Shown: in pieces, positions 8,300 through 16,792 of the stretch | How the letters are laid out: each line of letters begins with the position of its first letter | Position numbering within the stretch: position 1 is the stretch's first letter | NCBI GenBank assembly: GCA_028691955.1 | Contig: JAQUYH010000003.1 | Coordinates: 24,631-88,630, forward strand | DNA from: Bacilli bacterium | GTDB taxonomy: Bacteria; Bacillota_I; Bacilli_A; RF39; UBA660 | DNA: 64,000 nucleotides | Direction of reading: 5' to 3' | The notes under the pieces: model-generated | The model's database searches: none | Seen by the model: only the letters and a program-made list of their open reading frames with translations | Told to the model about the DNA's origin: nothing | Made by a program: the position numbers and the translations under genes

Positions 8300-10318
8300 A
8301 TGCATATTAATTTTAAAAATATTTTTGAAAAGATTATGAATACTACATTAAATGTTTTAATTTTTCTTTTTGCTATTATACTTGTAATTACTATATATAC
8401 AAGTTTTCAAACCAAGGTATTAAAGAACGATTATAACAATTTTTTTGGTTATTCTCTTTTTGAAGTACAAACTGGCAGTATGAGTCCTACTATTGAAGCA
8501 GGTGACTGGATAATTGTTAAGATAACTAATAATGTGAAATTAGATGATATTGTTACTTATAAGTTAGGGAATGATTTTGTCACTCATAGGGTAATTGAAG
8601 GATATAGTGATACTTTTGTTACTAAGGGAGACGCTAATAATGCTAAAGATGATCCTATTACTAAAAGTCAAATAGTTGGTAGGGTTACTAAGATTTTATC
8701 TTCTTTTGGGATATTTAGAAAAACTTTATTTAATCCTGGTGTTTTGATAACGCTTATATTAACTTTATTTACTATTAATTTTGTGTTTAAAAAAGATAAT
8801 GATTTTATGAAAAAGCTTTCTTTAATTAAAAATAAATTATTTAAAGAAAAAAAAGTTGATGAAGAAGTTGTTAGCAAAAAAGTAGTTGATAATAGTGTTA
8901 AAGTAGATGATAAAGTAAAAGTATTAGTTGATGATAAGAGTTTATCTAATGAAGATTTAGAGAAAACTTCTTTATTTAGAGTTGTTTCAGTTGATGAAAA
9001 AGAAGTAGATGTTGATACCTTAAATAACATGAAACAAAGTATAAATGAAAGTAGTGATGACTTAGAGAAAACTAGTTTATATAGAATGATTTCTGTTGAT
9101 TCAGAAGAAGTTAAAGATACTCTTTTAGAGATTGCTAAAAATGAGCTTAAAGAATCAAATGGAGTTGTTGCTATTGATGAGAAGGAAGAAGACCCTAAAG
9201 AAGAAGAAAAAGAAGTTGAACTAAAGCTTGAACTATTTAAAAAGAAAAAGAGTAAAAATGTTATTGATTTAACAATGATTATAATGAAGAATTATTTAGA
9301 GGAAGTAACTAATATTATACTTAAAAATAATAAATCCATTTATAAAGAGTCTGTTGTTAGAAATGCTTTTATTGATTTATATATTAATGTTAAATATCGT
9401 GATTTACAGTTAAATAGTGAAATATCTGGTAGAATTTTATCAGCAAAAATAGCTAAAAATATCAAATTATTATCAATACAATTAGTTGATGATTATGTGG
9501 GGAAAAATAAGAATTATGCAGCTATTGTTGATATATATAAAAATACATTTTTACTAATCAATGATTTAGAAAAAGCAAGTGATTCTATAACTGATTATAA
9601 AGTGAAAAAAGAGTTTTATATTAAAGAATTAGCTAAATATTATAATGAAGATCCAAGTAAGGAAATTGAATATATTTATGGTGTTTTAATTAAAACAAAA
9701 AGAACTTATAATTCTGTAATTGATGAAACACTTAAAAAGTTTGAAACAAATATGTTTAATTTGGTATTTAATAGATTGTCTTTAAAGAAAGATATATATT
9801 GCTTAAAGCTTGAACATAATATCAATTTTAGTAAAGTATATAGTGATTATGTTATTGATAAAACATATAATGAAGGTGTTGTTGCAGAAGATAAGGTGTT
9901 AGTTTTATTAAATTTACTTTCTTTGCAATTATTAAAGGATATGAGAGAATCTTATTTTAATAGAAAGTATGTTTTCTATCTTCCTGATACGTTATATAAA
10001 AAGGCTAAAAAAATTGAAAGTACTCTTAAAATGATTGATGATGCATATGCTAAAGAAAATGTTTTTATTTTAATTAAAGTTAGTATTTTAAATAAGAATA
10101 AAAAGATTATTCAGGCTTTGAAAAAAGAAGGATTTAAGTTTGTTGGAGTAATTGATGTTGATCTTAAAAATAAACCTTTTATAAATGTTTTAGATTATAT
10201 TTTCTGTTCTAAAGATGAAGAAGAAGATATAAGAAATTATGTTCCAGAGGATTTAAGAGAGAACATAATTTGTGAAGATATTACTGATAAACTAGGAGAC
10301 TTTGGGGGTGAAGAATAA
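8300..10318 (+). CDS. SipW-type signal peptidase fused to a long cytoplasmic domain
   Basis: A 672-residue protein. I chose ATG 8300 because the AAGG at 8287-8290 abuts the alternative ATG at 8291 but is well spaced from 8300. Residues 1-165 form an ER/SipW-type signal peptidase: helix 16-36, catalytic Ser60 in TGSMSPTI, His96 in THRV (the Ser-His variant, not Ser-Lys), TKGDAN with the conserved Asp, then helix about 145-163. A charged linker follows, carrying two copies of DLEKTSL(F/Y)R-SVD (219-232 and 254-267). The last 350 or so residues are mainly helical by composition and match no domain I recognise. A bacterial SipW is usually about 190 residues, so the tail is an addition. The stop overlaps the start of the AAA+ gene by one base, suggesting a complex between the tail and that ATPase. 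Confidence 0.75.
   Translation: MHINFKNIFEKIMNTTLNVLIFLFAIILVITIYTSFQTKVLKNDYNNFFGYSLFEVQTGSMSPTIEAGDWIIVKITNNVKLDDIVTYKLGNDFVTHRVIEGYSDTFVTKGDANNAKDDPITKSQIVGRVTKILSSFGIFRKTLFNPGVLITLILTLFTINFVFKKDNDFMKKLSLIKNKLFKEKKVDEEVVSKKVVDNSVKVDDKVKVLVDDKSLSNEDLEKTSLFRVVSVDEKEVDVDTLNNMKQSINESSDDLEKTSLYRMISVDSEEVKDTLLEIAKNELKESNGVVAIDEKEEDPKEEEKEVELKLELFKKKKSKNVIDLTMIIMKNYLEEVTNIILKNNKSIYKESVVRNAFIDLYINVKYRDLQLNSEISGRILSAKIAKNIKLLSIQLVDDYVGKNKNYAAIVDIYKNTFLLINDLEKASDSITDYKVKKEFYIKELAKYYNEDPSKEIEYIYGVLIKTKRTYNSVIDETLKKFETNMFNLVFNRLSLKKDIYCLKLEHNINFSKVYSDYVIDKTYNEGVVAEDKVLVLLNLLSLQLLKDMRESYFNRKYVFYLPDTLYKKAKKIESTLKMIDDAYAKENVFILIKVSILNKNKKIIQALKKEGFKFVGVIDVDLKNKPFINVLDYIFCSKDEEEDIRNYVPEDLRENIICEDITDKLGDFGGEE
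8954..9100 (+). repeat. Tandem linear motif DLEKTSL(F/Y)R-SVD inside the fused signal peptidase
   Basis: Two copies of a 14-residue motif (8954-8995 and 9059-9100) lie in the disordered-looking linker after the second helix. They differ at four positions (F/Y, V/M, V/I and one flanking site). Such twin short motifs in a linker often serve as docking or phosphorylation sites; no partner is identified. Confidence 0.55.
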
Positions 10319-11838
10319 TGGATACATTTTTAAGATTCTTTTATGAATTTATTTCTATCTTTTTTGATGGATTGTTTGATATTCTTAATGGCATAGTTGA
10401 CGGGATTGTTAAAATGTTTAATTATTCTGAGTACGCTAAAATATTAGATAGTTACAAAGATAGTTTTGCAGGTCCTCAATGGGTATTTGTAGGTATTTCT
10501 ATTGCTGTATTAGTTATAATTGTTGGTATAGTTGCCTTATTATTATTTTTTGGTATTAGAAAACTTATTAGATTTAGAAATTCTAAGGTAAACCAAGAGG
10601 ATTTGTTGGATGAAATAGCAGGACTTAATAGTAAAGTAAAAAATCTTATGAAAGAAAAAGAAGAAATAATGGCTATGAAAGTCTCACAATTAGGACTTAA
10701 ACCGGGAGAAGAAGAAGAACCTCAAAAACCTAAAGAGGATGAAGAAGCGGTAAATACAACAAGTAGATTTTCTAAGTTAACAAGAATTGATAAGGAGTTT
10801 GCTAATTTTAAAGCTAAGAATTATGGTAATAGTTATACTTTAACAGAGCTTATTGATAATTTTAGATGTTTTGCAGCTTCTTCTTTGCATTTATATTATG
10901 ATTTTGATTTGTTAAGACCTTTTTTTGCAGGCCTGGCTTGTGGAAAAATATTAATTTTACAAGGTATTTCTGGAACAGGTAAAACTTCCTTAGCTTATGC
11001 TTGGGGTAAGTTTGTTAAGAAAGATTCGTGTGTTGCTTCTGTACAGCCTTCATGGCGTGATAAAACAGAATTATTAGGTTATTTTAATGAATTTACAAAG
11101 AAGTTTAATGAAAGCCCTGTTCTTGAAGAATTATATGTTGCAGGACTTGATGATGATGTTCATACAATTATACTAGATGAAATGAATATAGCTCGTGTTG
11201 AATATTATTTTGCTGAGCTACTTTCTATTTTGGAAATGCCATCTAGGGAAGAGTGGATTATTGAACTTGTTACTAATTCATGGCCAGATGATCCTAAAAG
11301 AATCATAAATGGGAAAATAAAATTGCCTGGTAATTTGTGGTATATTGGGACAATCAATAATGATGACTCTACTTTTATGGTAACAGATAAAGTTTATGAT
11401 AGAGCTATGCCAATAGATATCAATACAAAAGTAGATCCATTTAAGTGTAGAGAACAAGAGGCTATGAATATTAATGCTAGTTACTTGGAATCTTTGTTTA
11501 AGGAAGCCGTTGCTAGTAAGACTGTATCTGCTAAAAATATTGAGCAGGTTAAAAAGATGGATGATTATGTTATTGAACACTTTAGGATAGCTTTTGGTAA
11601 TAGAATTATGAAACAATTGAATACTTTTGTACCAGTTTACGTAGCTTGTGGTGGGAAAGAGATAGATGCAATTGATTACTTTATTGCGAGAAAAATATTT
11701 AGAAAATTTGATCAATTAAATATATCTTTTATTAGAGATGAAATTGATCCATTTATTTCTTACTTAAATAAAGAGTTTGGTAAAGGAACTATGAAAGAGT
11801 GTTTAGCTTTCTTAGAGCGTATTAAAAAATCAATATAG
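10318..11838 (+). CDS. Membrane-anchored McrB-type AAA+ ATPase
   Basis: A 506-residue protein with a hydrophobic N-terminus and a clear membrane helix (about 54-80), then a coiled-coil-like, glutamate-rich linker (about 93-145) and a McrB/AAA_5-type AAA+ domain. The Walker A is GISGTGKTS (216-224). The Walker B is IILDEMNIAR (284-293), whose MNIAR tail is characteristic of the McrB branch. Sensor 1 is GTINNDDST (344-352), followed by YDRAMPIDI with a likely arginine-finger-region Arg362. McrB proteins normally drive a nuclease partner in the cytosol, so a membrane anchor is unusual. It is translationally coupled to the fused signal peptidase (TAATG overlap) and followed 14 bases later by a DUF2357-like gene. 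A role in remodelling or gating the secretion machinery is inferred. Confidence 0.8.
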   Translation: MDTFLRFFYEFISIFFDGLFDILNGIVDGIVKMFNYSEYAKILDSYKDSFAGPQWVFVGISIAVLVIIVGIVALLLFFGIRKLIRFRNSKVNQEDLLDEIAGLNSKVKNLMKEKEEIMAMKVSQLGLKPGEEEEPQKPKEDEEAVNTTSRFSKLTRIDKEFANFKAKNYGNSYTLTELIDNFRCFAASSLHLYYDFDLLRPFFAGLACGKILILQGISGTGKTSLAYAWGKFVKKDSCVASVQPSWRDKTELLGYFNEFTKKFNESPVLEELYVAGLDDDVHTIILDEMNIARVEYYFAELLSILEMPSREEWIIELVTNSWPDDPKRIINGKIKLPGNLWYIGTINNDDSTFMVTDKVYDRAMPIDINTKVDPFKCREQEAMNINASYLESLFKEAVASKTVSAKNIEQVKKMDDYVIEHFRIAFGNRIMKQLNTFVPVYVACGGKEIDAIDYFIARKIFRKFDQLNISFIRDEIDPFISYLNKEFGKGTMKECLAFLERIKKSI

Positions 11839-11852
11839 GAGGTTGAGTTAGA

Positions 11853-12983
11853 ATGGCAAAATCTTTTAGTAATTTTGTTGATAAAGAAAAAGAAAAAAAA
11901 GGAAAAAGTTTTTCTAAAAGAGTTTCTTCTGAAATGCATTATAGAAGTATTTTGTCTGGAGATTTAACATCTTTTGAATGGCTTAATGAAATTGAGTTGG
12001 CTTGCCCTTATATTGATAATGTTATAAGAAATCCTAAACTTTCTTTGATAAAAGAAGAAGATATTGTTAAAATAGGTAAAGCTAAAAAAATAACTGTCGA
12101 TAGTATAAAGGATTTATCAAAACATACACAGTTTATTGATAAAATAGATGAGGTTACTGATGATGTTGAGCCATCAAAAATTTTAATAGTAAGAAATGAG
12201 GAAACTTTTAACACTTATGAGAATAGGTTCTTATATACATTATTGGATTATTTAAATAAGTTTATTGCTATTCAGGAAGATTTACTTAAAAAGTTTGAGC
12301 TTAAGAATGAAAGAACTATTGAGTATTCTGCTACTTCTAAGGTTGATTCAAAAACGATTAATGTTGATTTAAAAATTAGTGAAGTAGAAAAACCTAAGGG
12401 AAGTAGTAATAAGTCTTTAGAGGATGAAATAGCTAAGGTTAAAAGTAGAGTTAAGGGCGTTAAAGAATATCTTAATTATTGGAAGAAAAGTGAAATAATT
12501 AAGGCTTTAGATAAGGCACATGTTCCATTAGTAAAAGCGCCTATTAGTATGACTAATATGTTGCTTAAGAATCCTAATTTTCAAATTGCCATGAGGCTTT
12601 GGACTTTTCTTCAAATGTATGGAACGGTAGAAAATGATGCCCCAAAGGGAACTGATCAAGATGATATTGAAACTGTAAAAAGTATGATGGATGATACATT
12701 TTTAACTAATTATTTTGCATTAGAATTAATGCCTTTGAAAAAAAGAGAACAAAAAAAAGAACTTGTTGAATATTCTGTTGTTTTACTTAGAAAACAACTT
12801 AAAAAAACAATTCAATTACTTTTAAATAGTGGTTTAGATATAACAGAAAAGGATATTTTAGCTTTAATTTCTAATGAAATTGAAAGTGGAAAAGATAAAA
12901 GGCTAGTAGGTAGTGAGGATGTTAAAAAGAAATTTAAGTCAGCGCTAGATGAGTATTTGGAAAGGACAAAAGGTATTTTGTAG
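11853..12983 (+). CDS. DUF2357-like McrB partner protein
   Basis: A 376-residue soluble protein directly after the McrB-type ATPase, with a strong TAGGAGG site. NEETFNTYENRFLYTLL (115-131) matches the ENRF signature I associate with DUF2357 proteins encoded beside McrB-type ATPases. The rest is predicted mostly helical, with coiled-coil-like stretches (about 135-215). I see no convincing PD-(D/E)xK nuclease motif, although many DUF2357/McrC-like partners carry one. That weakens a restriction role and favours an adaptor role. It is separated by one base from the next SipW-type peptidase. Family assignment is by motif only. Confidence 0.55.
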   Translation: MAKSFSNFVDKEKEKKGKSFSKRVSSEMHYRSILSGDLTSFEWLNEIELACPYIDNVIRNPKLSLIKEEDIVKIGKAKKITVDSIKDLSKHTQFIDKIDEVTDDVEPSKILIVRNEETFNTYENRFLYTLLDYLNKFIAIQEDLLKKFELKNERTIEYSATSKVDSKTINVDLKISEVEKPKGSSNKSLEDEIAKVKSRVKGVKEYLNYWKKSEIIKALDKAHVPLVKAPISMTNMLLKNPNFQIAMRLWTFLQMYGTVENDAPKGTDQDDIETVKSMMDDTFLTNYFALELMPLKKREQKKELVEYSVVLLRKQLKKTIQLLLNSGLDITEKDILALISNEIESGKDKRLVGSEDVKKKFKSALDEYLERTKGIL

Positions 12984-12984
12984 T

Positions 12985-13554
12985 ATGAAAAAATTAAGAG
13001 AAAATAAAGCATTTAAAATCATCTCAAAAGTACTTAATGCGATTTTTATTGTTGTATTAGTTGCTTTTATTTTAGTTGTTTGTTTGCAAAGGTTTAGTAA
13101 CAATAAAATTTCTTTTTTTAATTATAGAATGTTTACTGTAATATCAGGCAGTATGGAGCCTAAATATAGTATTGGAGATGTTTTGATTTCGAAAGAAATT
13201 GCTCCAGAGGATATTAAAGTAGGAGATACTGTTAGTTATTTGGGAACAAAGGGTGATTTTGCTGGTAAGGTTATTACTCACCAGGTTGTTGAAATATCAC
13301 AGAATGCTGATGGTGAATATGTATATATAACTAAAGGTTTGGCTAATTTAGTAGCAGATCCTTCTGTAAAAGAAAGTCAAATATATGGTGTTGTAATATA
13401 TAGATCATGGTTGTTATCAACTATTTATAATATTGTAGGTAATACTTTAGGTTTTTACTTGTTTATTATTTTACCTTTACTATTTATAATTGGTTCTGAA
13501 ATTGTATCAGCATTATTAGATAAAGAAGAAGCAAGGCGTAAATCTATAAAATAA
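12985..13554 (+). CDS. sipW: SipW-type (Ser-His) signal peptidase I
   Basis: A 189-residue membrane protein. ATG 12985 lies one base after the upstream stop; an open extension into the previous gene lacks support. It has a helix at about 15-35, catalytic Ser56 in VISGSMEP, His99 in ITHQVVE (replacing the lysine of ordinary bacterial enzymes), ITKGLAN-ADP with the conserved Asp, then a C-terminal helix (about 155-178). These are the ER-type features of SipW, which cleaves signal peptides of TasA-like fibre proteins outside the membrane. Six proteins with matching signals lie in the same island. It is fourth in the operon 8300-14792. Confidence 0.85.
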   Translation: MKKLRENKAFKIISKVLNAIFIVVLVAFILVVCLQRFSNNKISFFNYRMFTVISGSMEPKYSIGDVLISKEIAPEDIKVGDTVSYLGTKGDFAGKVITHQVVEISQNADGEYVYITKGLANLVADPSVKESQIYGVVIYRSWLLSTIYNIVGNTLGFYLFIILPLLFIIGSEIVSALLDKEEARRKSIK

Positions 13555-13571
13555 ATAAGAAGGTGATATAA

Positions 13572-14792
13572 ATGAAAAAGAGGCATAAACTATATTTAAA
13601 GCTTAATTTAATGTCAGTTGTTTTTATTGTAGTTTCATTTATATCTGTTACGTTAGCTTGGTTTGCTTATAGTGGACTTGCAGATGTTGCTACAGAAGTC
13701 AATGTTAAAGCTTGGTATATTGAATTATCACAATATGAAGAAGTGGTATCTAATGATATTTCTATAACGTTTTCTGATATATATCCAGGTATGACTCCTG
13801 TCGAAGAAGAGATTAGTATTAAAAATAAAGGAGATTCTGATGCTCAAATTAGTTATGATATTGTTTCAGCTAGACTTTTAGATGTTGATGAATTTACTGT
13901 AGATGATGTTACAACTTCTCCTTATGTGGAAGACTTATTATCTCATGATTATCCATTTCATATTAATATGACTTTAAGTAAAGGATATGCTTTAGAAAGT
14001 GTTGGCGAAAGTACCTTTAAAGTTTCTATTTCTTGGCCACTTGACTCTGATACTGATGAACTGGATAGTTATTGGGGGATGGAGGCTTATAGCTTTGAGC
14101 AAGGAGAAATTGAACAGAATACGATAGACCCAGAATATCAAATAAGACCTTCTATTAAAGTTGTTATAAGAATAAGTGCTGAACAGTATTTAGAAGAAGA
14201 GGGAACTAGTGATTATGCTTATAATTTGGGTGATAATATATTATTTGATGTTGTAAGTAATAGTAGGTGCTATGAAGTAAGTTCTACATGTTTAAGTACT
14301 TATGTAATAGATGCTGATAGTAAGTTGTCTGACTCTTATGTTAGTTTATTACCTGATGTTAGTGGTAGTTACTCTAGTGGAGTATTTGCTAATTATGACT
14401 CTATATTATCTAGTTTGACTAGCACGTGGATGGTAGATTATCAAAGTCTAACTGTGGAAGATGTTTTAAATATAATTTCAAATAATATAACTTCTTCTTT
14501 ATTAGTTAGATCTGGTCTTTCGGATATGATTATTGGTAATTTGAAATATGCTGGTAGAATGACAACAGAGCTTAATTTAGCTAAATCTTATAGTGGATAT
14601 TATTTGTTTAGTTTAGAAGATTATAGTTTTTTAAATAGAAGTAGTTGTTATTGGACTAATAGTACTTATGATGGAACTTCATCATTTGCTATTATGAACA
14701 ATACTACTGATTTAAAACTATATAATGAATTAAATACTACCTCTTGTGAAGTAATTCCTGTTATTCATGCTTTGAAAGCTAATTTGTATTAA
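13572..14792 (+). CDS. TasA-like SipW-dependent surface protein
   Basis: A 406-residue exported protein preceded by AGAAGGTGAT. The helix (about 13-30) ends in VTLAWFAYSG, the AYF-like motif of SipW substrates. The segment ITFSDIYPGMTPVEEEISIKNKGDSDAQISYD resembles the P-G-x-hydrophobic-x-IxNxG strand pair of the TasA/camelysin fold. The C-terminal half (about 200-406) is extra and unassigned, with a few cysteines. It is last in the operon with two signal peptidases, the McrB-type ATPase and the DUF2357-like protein, so it is the most likely dedicated substrate of that machinery (inference). Confidence 0.7.
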   Translation: MKKRHKLYLKLNLMSVVFIVVSFISVTLAWFAYSGLADVATEVNVKAWYIELSQYEEVVSNDISITFSDIYPGMTPVEEEISIKNKGDSDAQISYDIVSARLLDVDEFTVDDVTTSPYVEDLLSHDYPFHINMTLSKGYALESVGESTFKVSISWPLDSDTDELDSYWGMEAYSFEQGEIEQNTIDPEYQIRPSIKVVIRISAEQYLEEEGTSDYAYNLGDNILFDVVSNSRCYEVSSTCLSTYVIDADSKLSDSYVSLLPDVSGSYSSGVFANYDSILSSLTSTWMVDYQSLTVEDVLNIISNNITSSLLVRSGLSDMIIGNLKYAGRMTTELNLAKSYSGYYLFSLEDYSFLNRSSCYWTNSTYDGTSSFAIMNNTTDLKLYNELNTTSCEVIPVIHALKANLY

Positions 14793-14826
14793 AAAAAGGT
14801 AACTCTGGGTTTGAGCTACCTTTTTA
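14791..14826. terminator. Bidirectional intrinsic terminator between convergent surface genes
   Basis: AAAAAGGTA-A-CTC pairs with GAG-C-TACCTTTTT with one internal mismatch. A-rich and T-rich runs on either side let it serve both strands. It overlaps the stop codons of both flanking genes. Confidence 0.75.
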
Positions 14827-15447
14827 TAATTTCTGTTCAAATTTTATATTAGCACTTAGGTCTAATGTTGTTCCGTTAATAGTTGCATCATTTCCTACAG
14901 CTGTGTCACTTTCATCATCCATTAGTTCTCCGTCTCCTTCAAACCATTCAAAGTAGATTCTAATAGATATTTGGTTAAAGCTAAAATCAGGAGTTTCATT
15001 ATCAAATATTAATTCGTTTGATATTGTGTTTTCTGTTAGTGTTATAAAATCTAATGGATCTCCTTCGATGTAATCAGTAGGTAATATAGCATATCTTGTA
15101 ATCATTAAATCTGGTATATTTTCATTTAATACACTTAGTGTAATGGTATAAATGAAGGAAACTTCTACATTGTTTGGGTCAATATTTATATCAAAATAAC
15201 CAGTGGAAGAAGGAGCGACAGTATCATTTTTGACATTAGCATTTTCTTCCATAACTGGGGTAAATTCTATATTTGATGAGCTACTTGTTGTAATATCTGT
15301 GTTGTTAACTAAAAGTTGCCATTTAGAAAAAGCAAGGTTTATGTCACCACTAGCATCAGCAACATAACGTGAATATGTATTGCTCATAAGGCCTAAGCAC
15401 AAAGAAATAGAAATTAAAGCAAATAGTAATTTAAACTTCTTGGACAT
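14824..15447 (-). CDS. TasA/camelysin-like SipW-dependent secreted protein
   Basis: A 207-residue protein on the reverse strand. The chosen ATG (15447) lies well placed after AAGGAAGG; another ATG two codons earlier is closer to that site, and longer forms have no better site. The helix (about 8-22) ends in SNTYSRYVADA, and DINLAFSKWQLLVN follows, resembling the start of TasA-like mature proteins. The segment APSSTGYFDINIDPNNVEVSF resembles the fold's P-G-x-F strand. It is the only surface gene of the island on this strand and has its own promoter. It is possibly a minor fibre or anchor subunit (inference). Confidence 0.7.
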   Translation of the reverse strand: MSKKFKLLFALISISLCLGLMSNTYSRYVADASGDINLAFSKWQLLVNNTDITTSSSSNIEFTPVMEENANVKNDTVAPSSTGYFDINIDPNNVEVSFIYTITLSVLNENIPDLMITRYAILPTDYIEGDPLDFITLTENTISNELIFDNETPDFSFNQISIRIYFEWFEGDGELMDDESDTAVGNDATINGTTLDLSANIKFEQKL

Positions 15448-15471
15448 ATTCATCCCTTCCTTTCTATCTTT

Positions 15472-15477
15472 ATTATA
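15472..15477 (-). promoter_or_regulatory. -10 element of the reverse-strand surface gene
   Basis: TATAAT on the reverse strand lies 25 bases upstream of the chosen start. A weak -35 (GTGTCA) is 18 bases further up. Confidence 0.45.
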
Positions 15478-15637
15478 TAATCTTTGCAAGTTGTTTGACA
15501 CTTTTAATGAAAAAAGTTACTAAAAAAGTGTAAATATAAGGTAAATAAAAGCGTAAATATATTTTATTAAATAGAATCGTTTTTCCTTTTAAAAAATATA
15601 TCTTTGTGTTATTATATTATAAGAAAGGATAGATAAA

Positions 15638-16780
15638 ATGTTAAAACAGAATATTAAAAAATTAGATAAGGTTTTATTGATTATATCTTCTATCCTGATT
15701 GTATGGGGACTTTTAAGTATAGTTTCGGCTTCTTCTAGAGTAGCTGTATTAGATCATAATTTACCTGTATATTATTATTTCATAAAGCAATCTGTAATGA
15801 TTTTAGCAGGCTTGATTATAGCAGCTTTTATTATTAATATTCCAACTTCCAAATATTTAAAATTTGCAAGAGTTTTGTTTATTGCTATATTAGCTGTTTT
15901 ACTTGTTTTATCCTTTACGGGAGATGAAACAAGAGGAGCTCAAAACTGGATAACGATATTTGGCTTTACTTTTCAGCCTAGTGAGTTTGCTAAACCCATT
16001 ATTATTGTTTATTTGGCTATGATATTTGATAAATATTATAAGCAATTAAAAGCTAAAGAGTTTAATCCTAATCTTATTGCTTTAATTATATTAATTGGTT
16101 GTTTTATTCCTGTGATTGTTTTTTTTCAAAAAGATTTTGGAACAATGATAATACTAGTTGGCATTTTTATGACGTTGTTTTTAGGTAGCCCAATAAAGCG
16201 AATTGATAAGTTAAAGACGATAGGGTTATTACTTGTGTTAGTTATATTGGGTGGTTTAATTTTATATTTTAAGCAAGGAAGCATTTTTACGGAAGCTCAA
16301 TTAAGTAGATTTGATTTTATAAATCCTTGCAGTAATTATGAAGAGGGAGGCTATCAAATTTGCAATGGGTTTATTGCTATTAATGACGGTAGTTTATTTG
16401 GTTTGGGATTAGGCAAAAGTAAGCAAAAATATTCTTATATCCCAGAACCACATACGGATAGTATATTTGCAATAATATCTGAAGAAAATGGTTTTATTAG
16501 GTCTTCTATTATTTTTGTTTTATATGTTTTGCTTTTATTTAGAATTATTGTAGTTTCTTCTAAAGCCAGCACTATTAGGGGAAAGTTTATATGTTTAGGG
16601 GTGGCTACTTATATATTTATGCATATATTCATTAATTTAGGCGGGCTTTTTGGTATAATGCCACTTACTGGTGTGCCACTTCCTTTCTTTAGTTATGGAG
16701 GTTCTTTTGTTATATGTTTGATTGCATCTTTAGCTTTAGTGGAAAGAGTTTATATCGAAGATAAATTATTAAAAAAGTAG
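15638..16780 (+). CDS. ftsW: FtsW/RodA/SpoVE-family peptidoglycan glycosyltransferase
   Basis: A 380-residue SEDS-family polytopic membrane enzyme. SEDS proteins polymerise lipid II into glycan strands together with a class B penicillin-binding protein. Diagnostic motifs are the N-terminal VWGLLSIVSAS, GFTFQPSEFAKP, SRFDFINP and GYQICNGFIAI (the region with the catalytic aspartate), GLGLGKSKQKYSYIPEPHTDSIFA, and the C-terminal GVPLPFFSYGGS. About ten helices fit the family. FtsW, RodA and SpoVE cannot be told apart by eye; the IPEPHTDSIFA form leans to FtsW. It starts after AGAAAGGAT and is followed 12 bases later by a prepilin-headed adhesin, an odd partner. Confidence 0.85.
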   Translation: MLKQNIKKLDKVLLIISSILIVWGLLSIVSASSRVAVLDHNLPVYYYFIKQSVMILAGLIIAAFIINIPTSKYLKFARVLFIAILAVLLVLSFTGDETRGAQNWITIFGFTFQPSEFAKPIIIVYLAMIFDKYYKQLKAKEFNPNLIALIILIGCFIPVIVFFQKDFGTMIILVGIFMTLFLGSPIKRIDKLKTIGLLLVLVILGGLILYFKQGSIFTEAQLSRFDFINPCSNYEEGGYQICNGFIAINDGSLFGLGLGKSKQKYSYIPEPHTDSIFAIISEENGFIRSSIIFVLYVLLLFRIIVVSSKASTIRGKFICLGVATYIFMHIFINLGGLFGIMPLTGVPLPFFSYGGSFVICLIASLALVERVYIEDKLLKK

Positions 16781-16792
16781 GAGGAATGAGTA

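Noticed and set aside
11278..11715. 145-codon reverse-strand open frame opposite the AAA+ gene
   Set aside because: It lies wholly inside a motif-rich gene, its translation is Ile/Asn/Ser-rich shadow composition, and it has no credible start site.
10318..12983. Plain McrBC-type restriction system
   Set aside because: No nuclease motif or methylated-DNA-binding domain is visible, the ATPase has a membrane helix, and both genes are coupled to signal peptidases and an exported fibre-like protein. Defence is kept only as an alternative.
12949..12984. Longer N-terminus for the SipW-type peptidase starting at 12949
   Set aside because: It would overlap the DUF2357-like gene and adds residues without signal-peptidase character; ATG 12985 gives a normal N-terminus.
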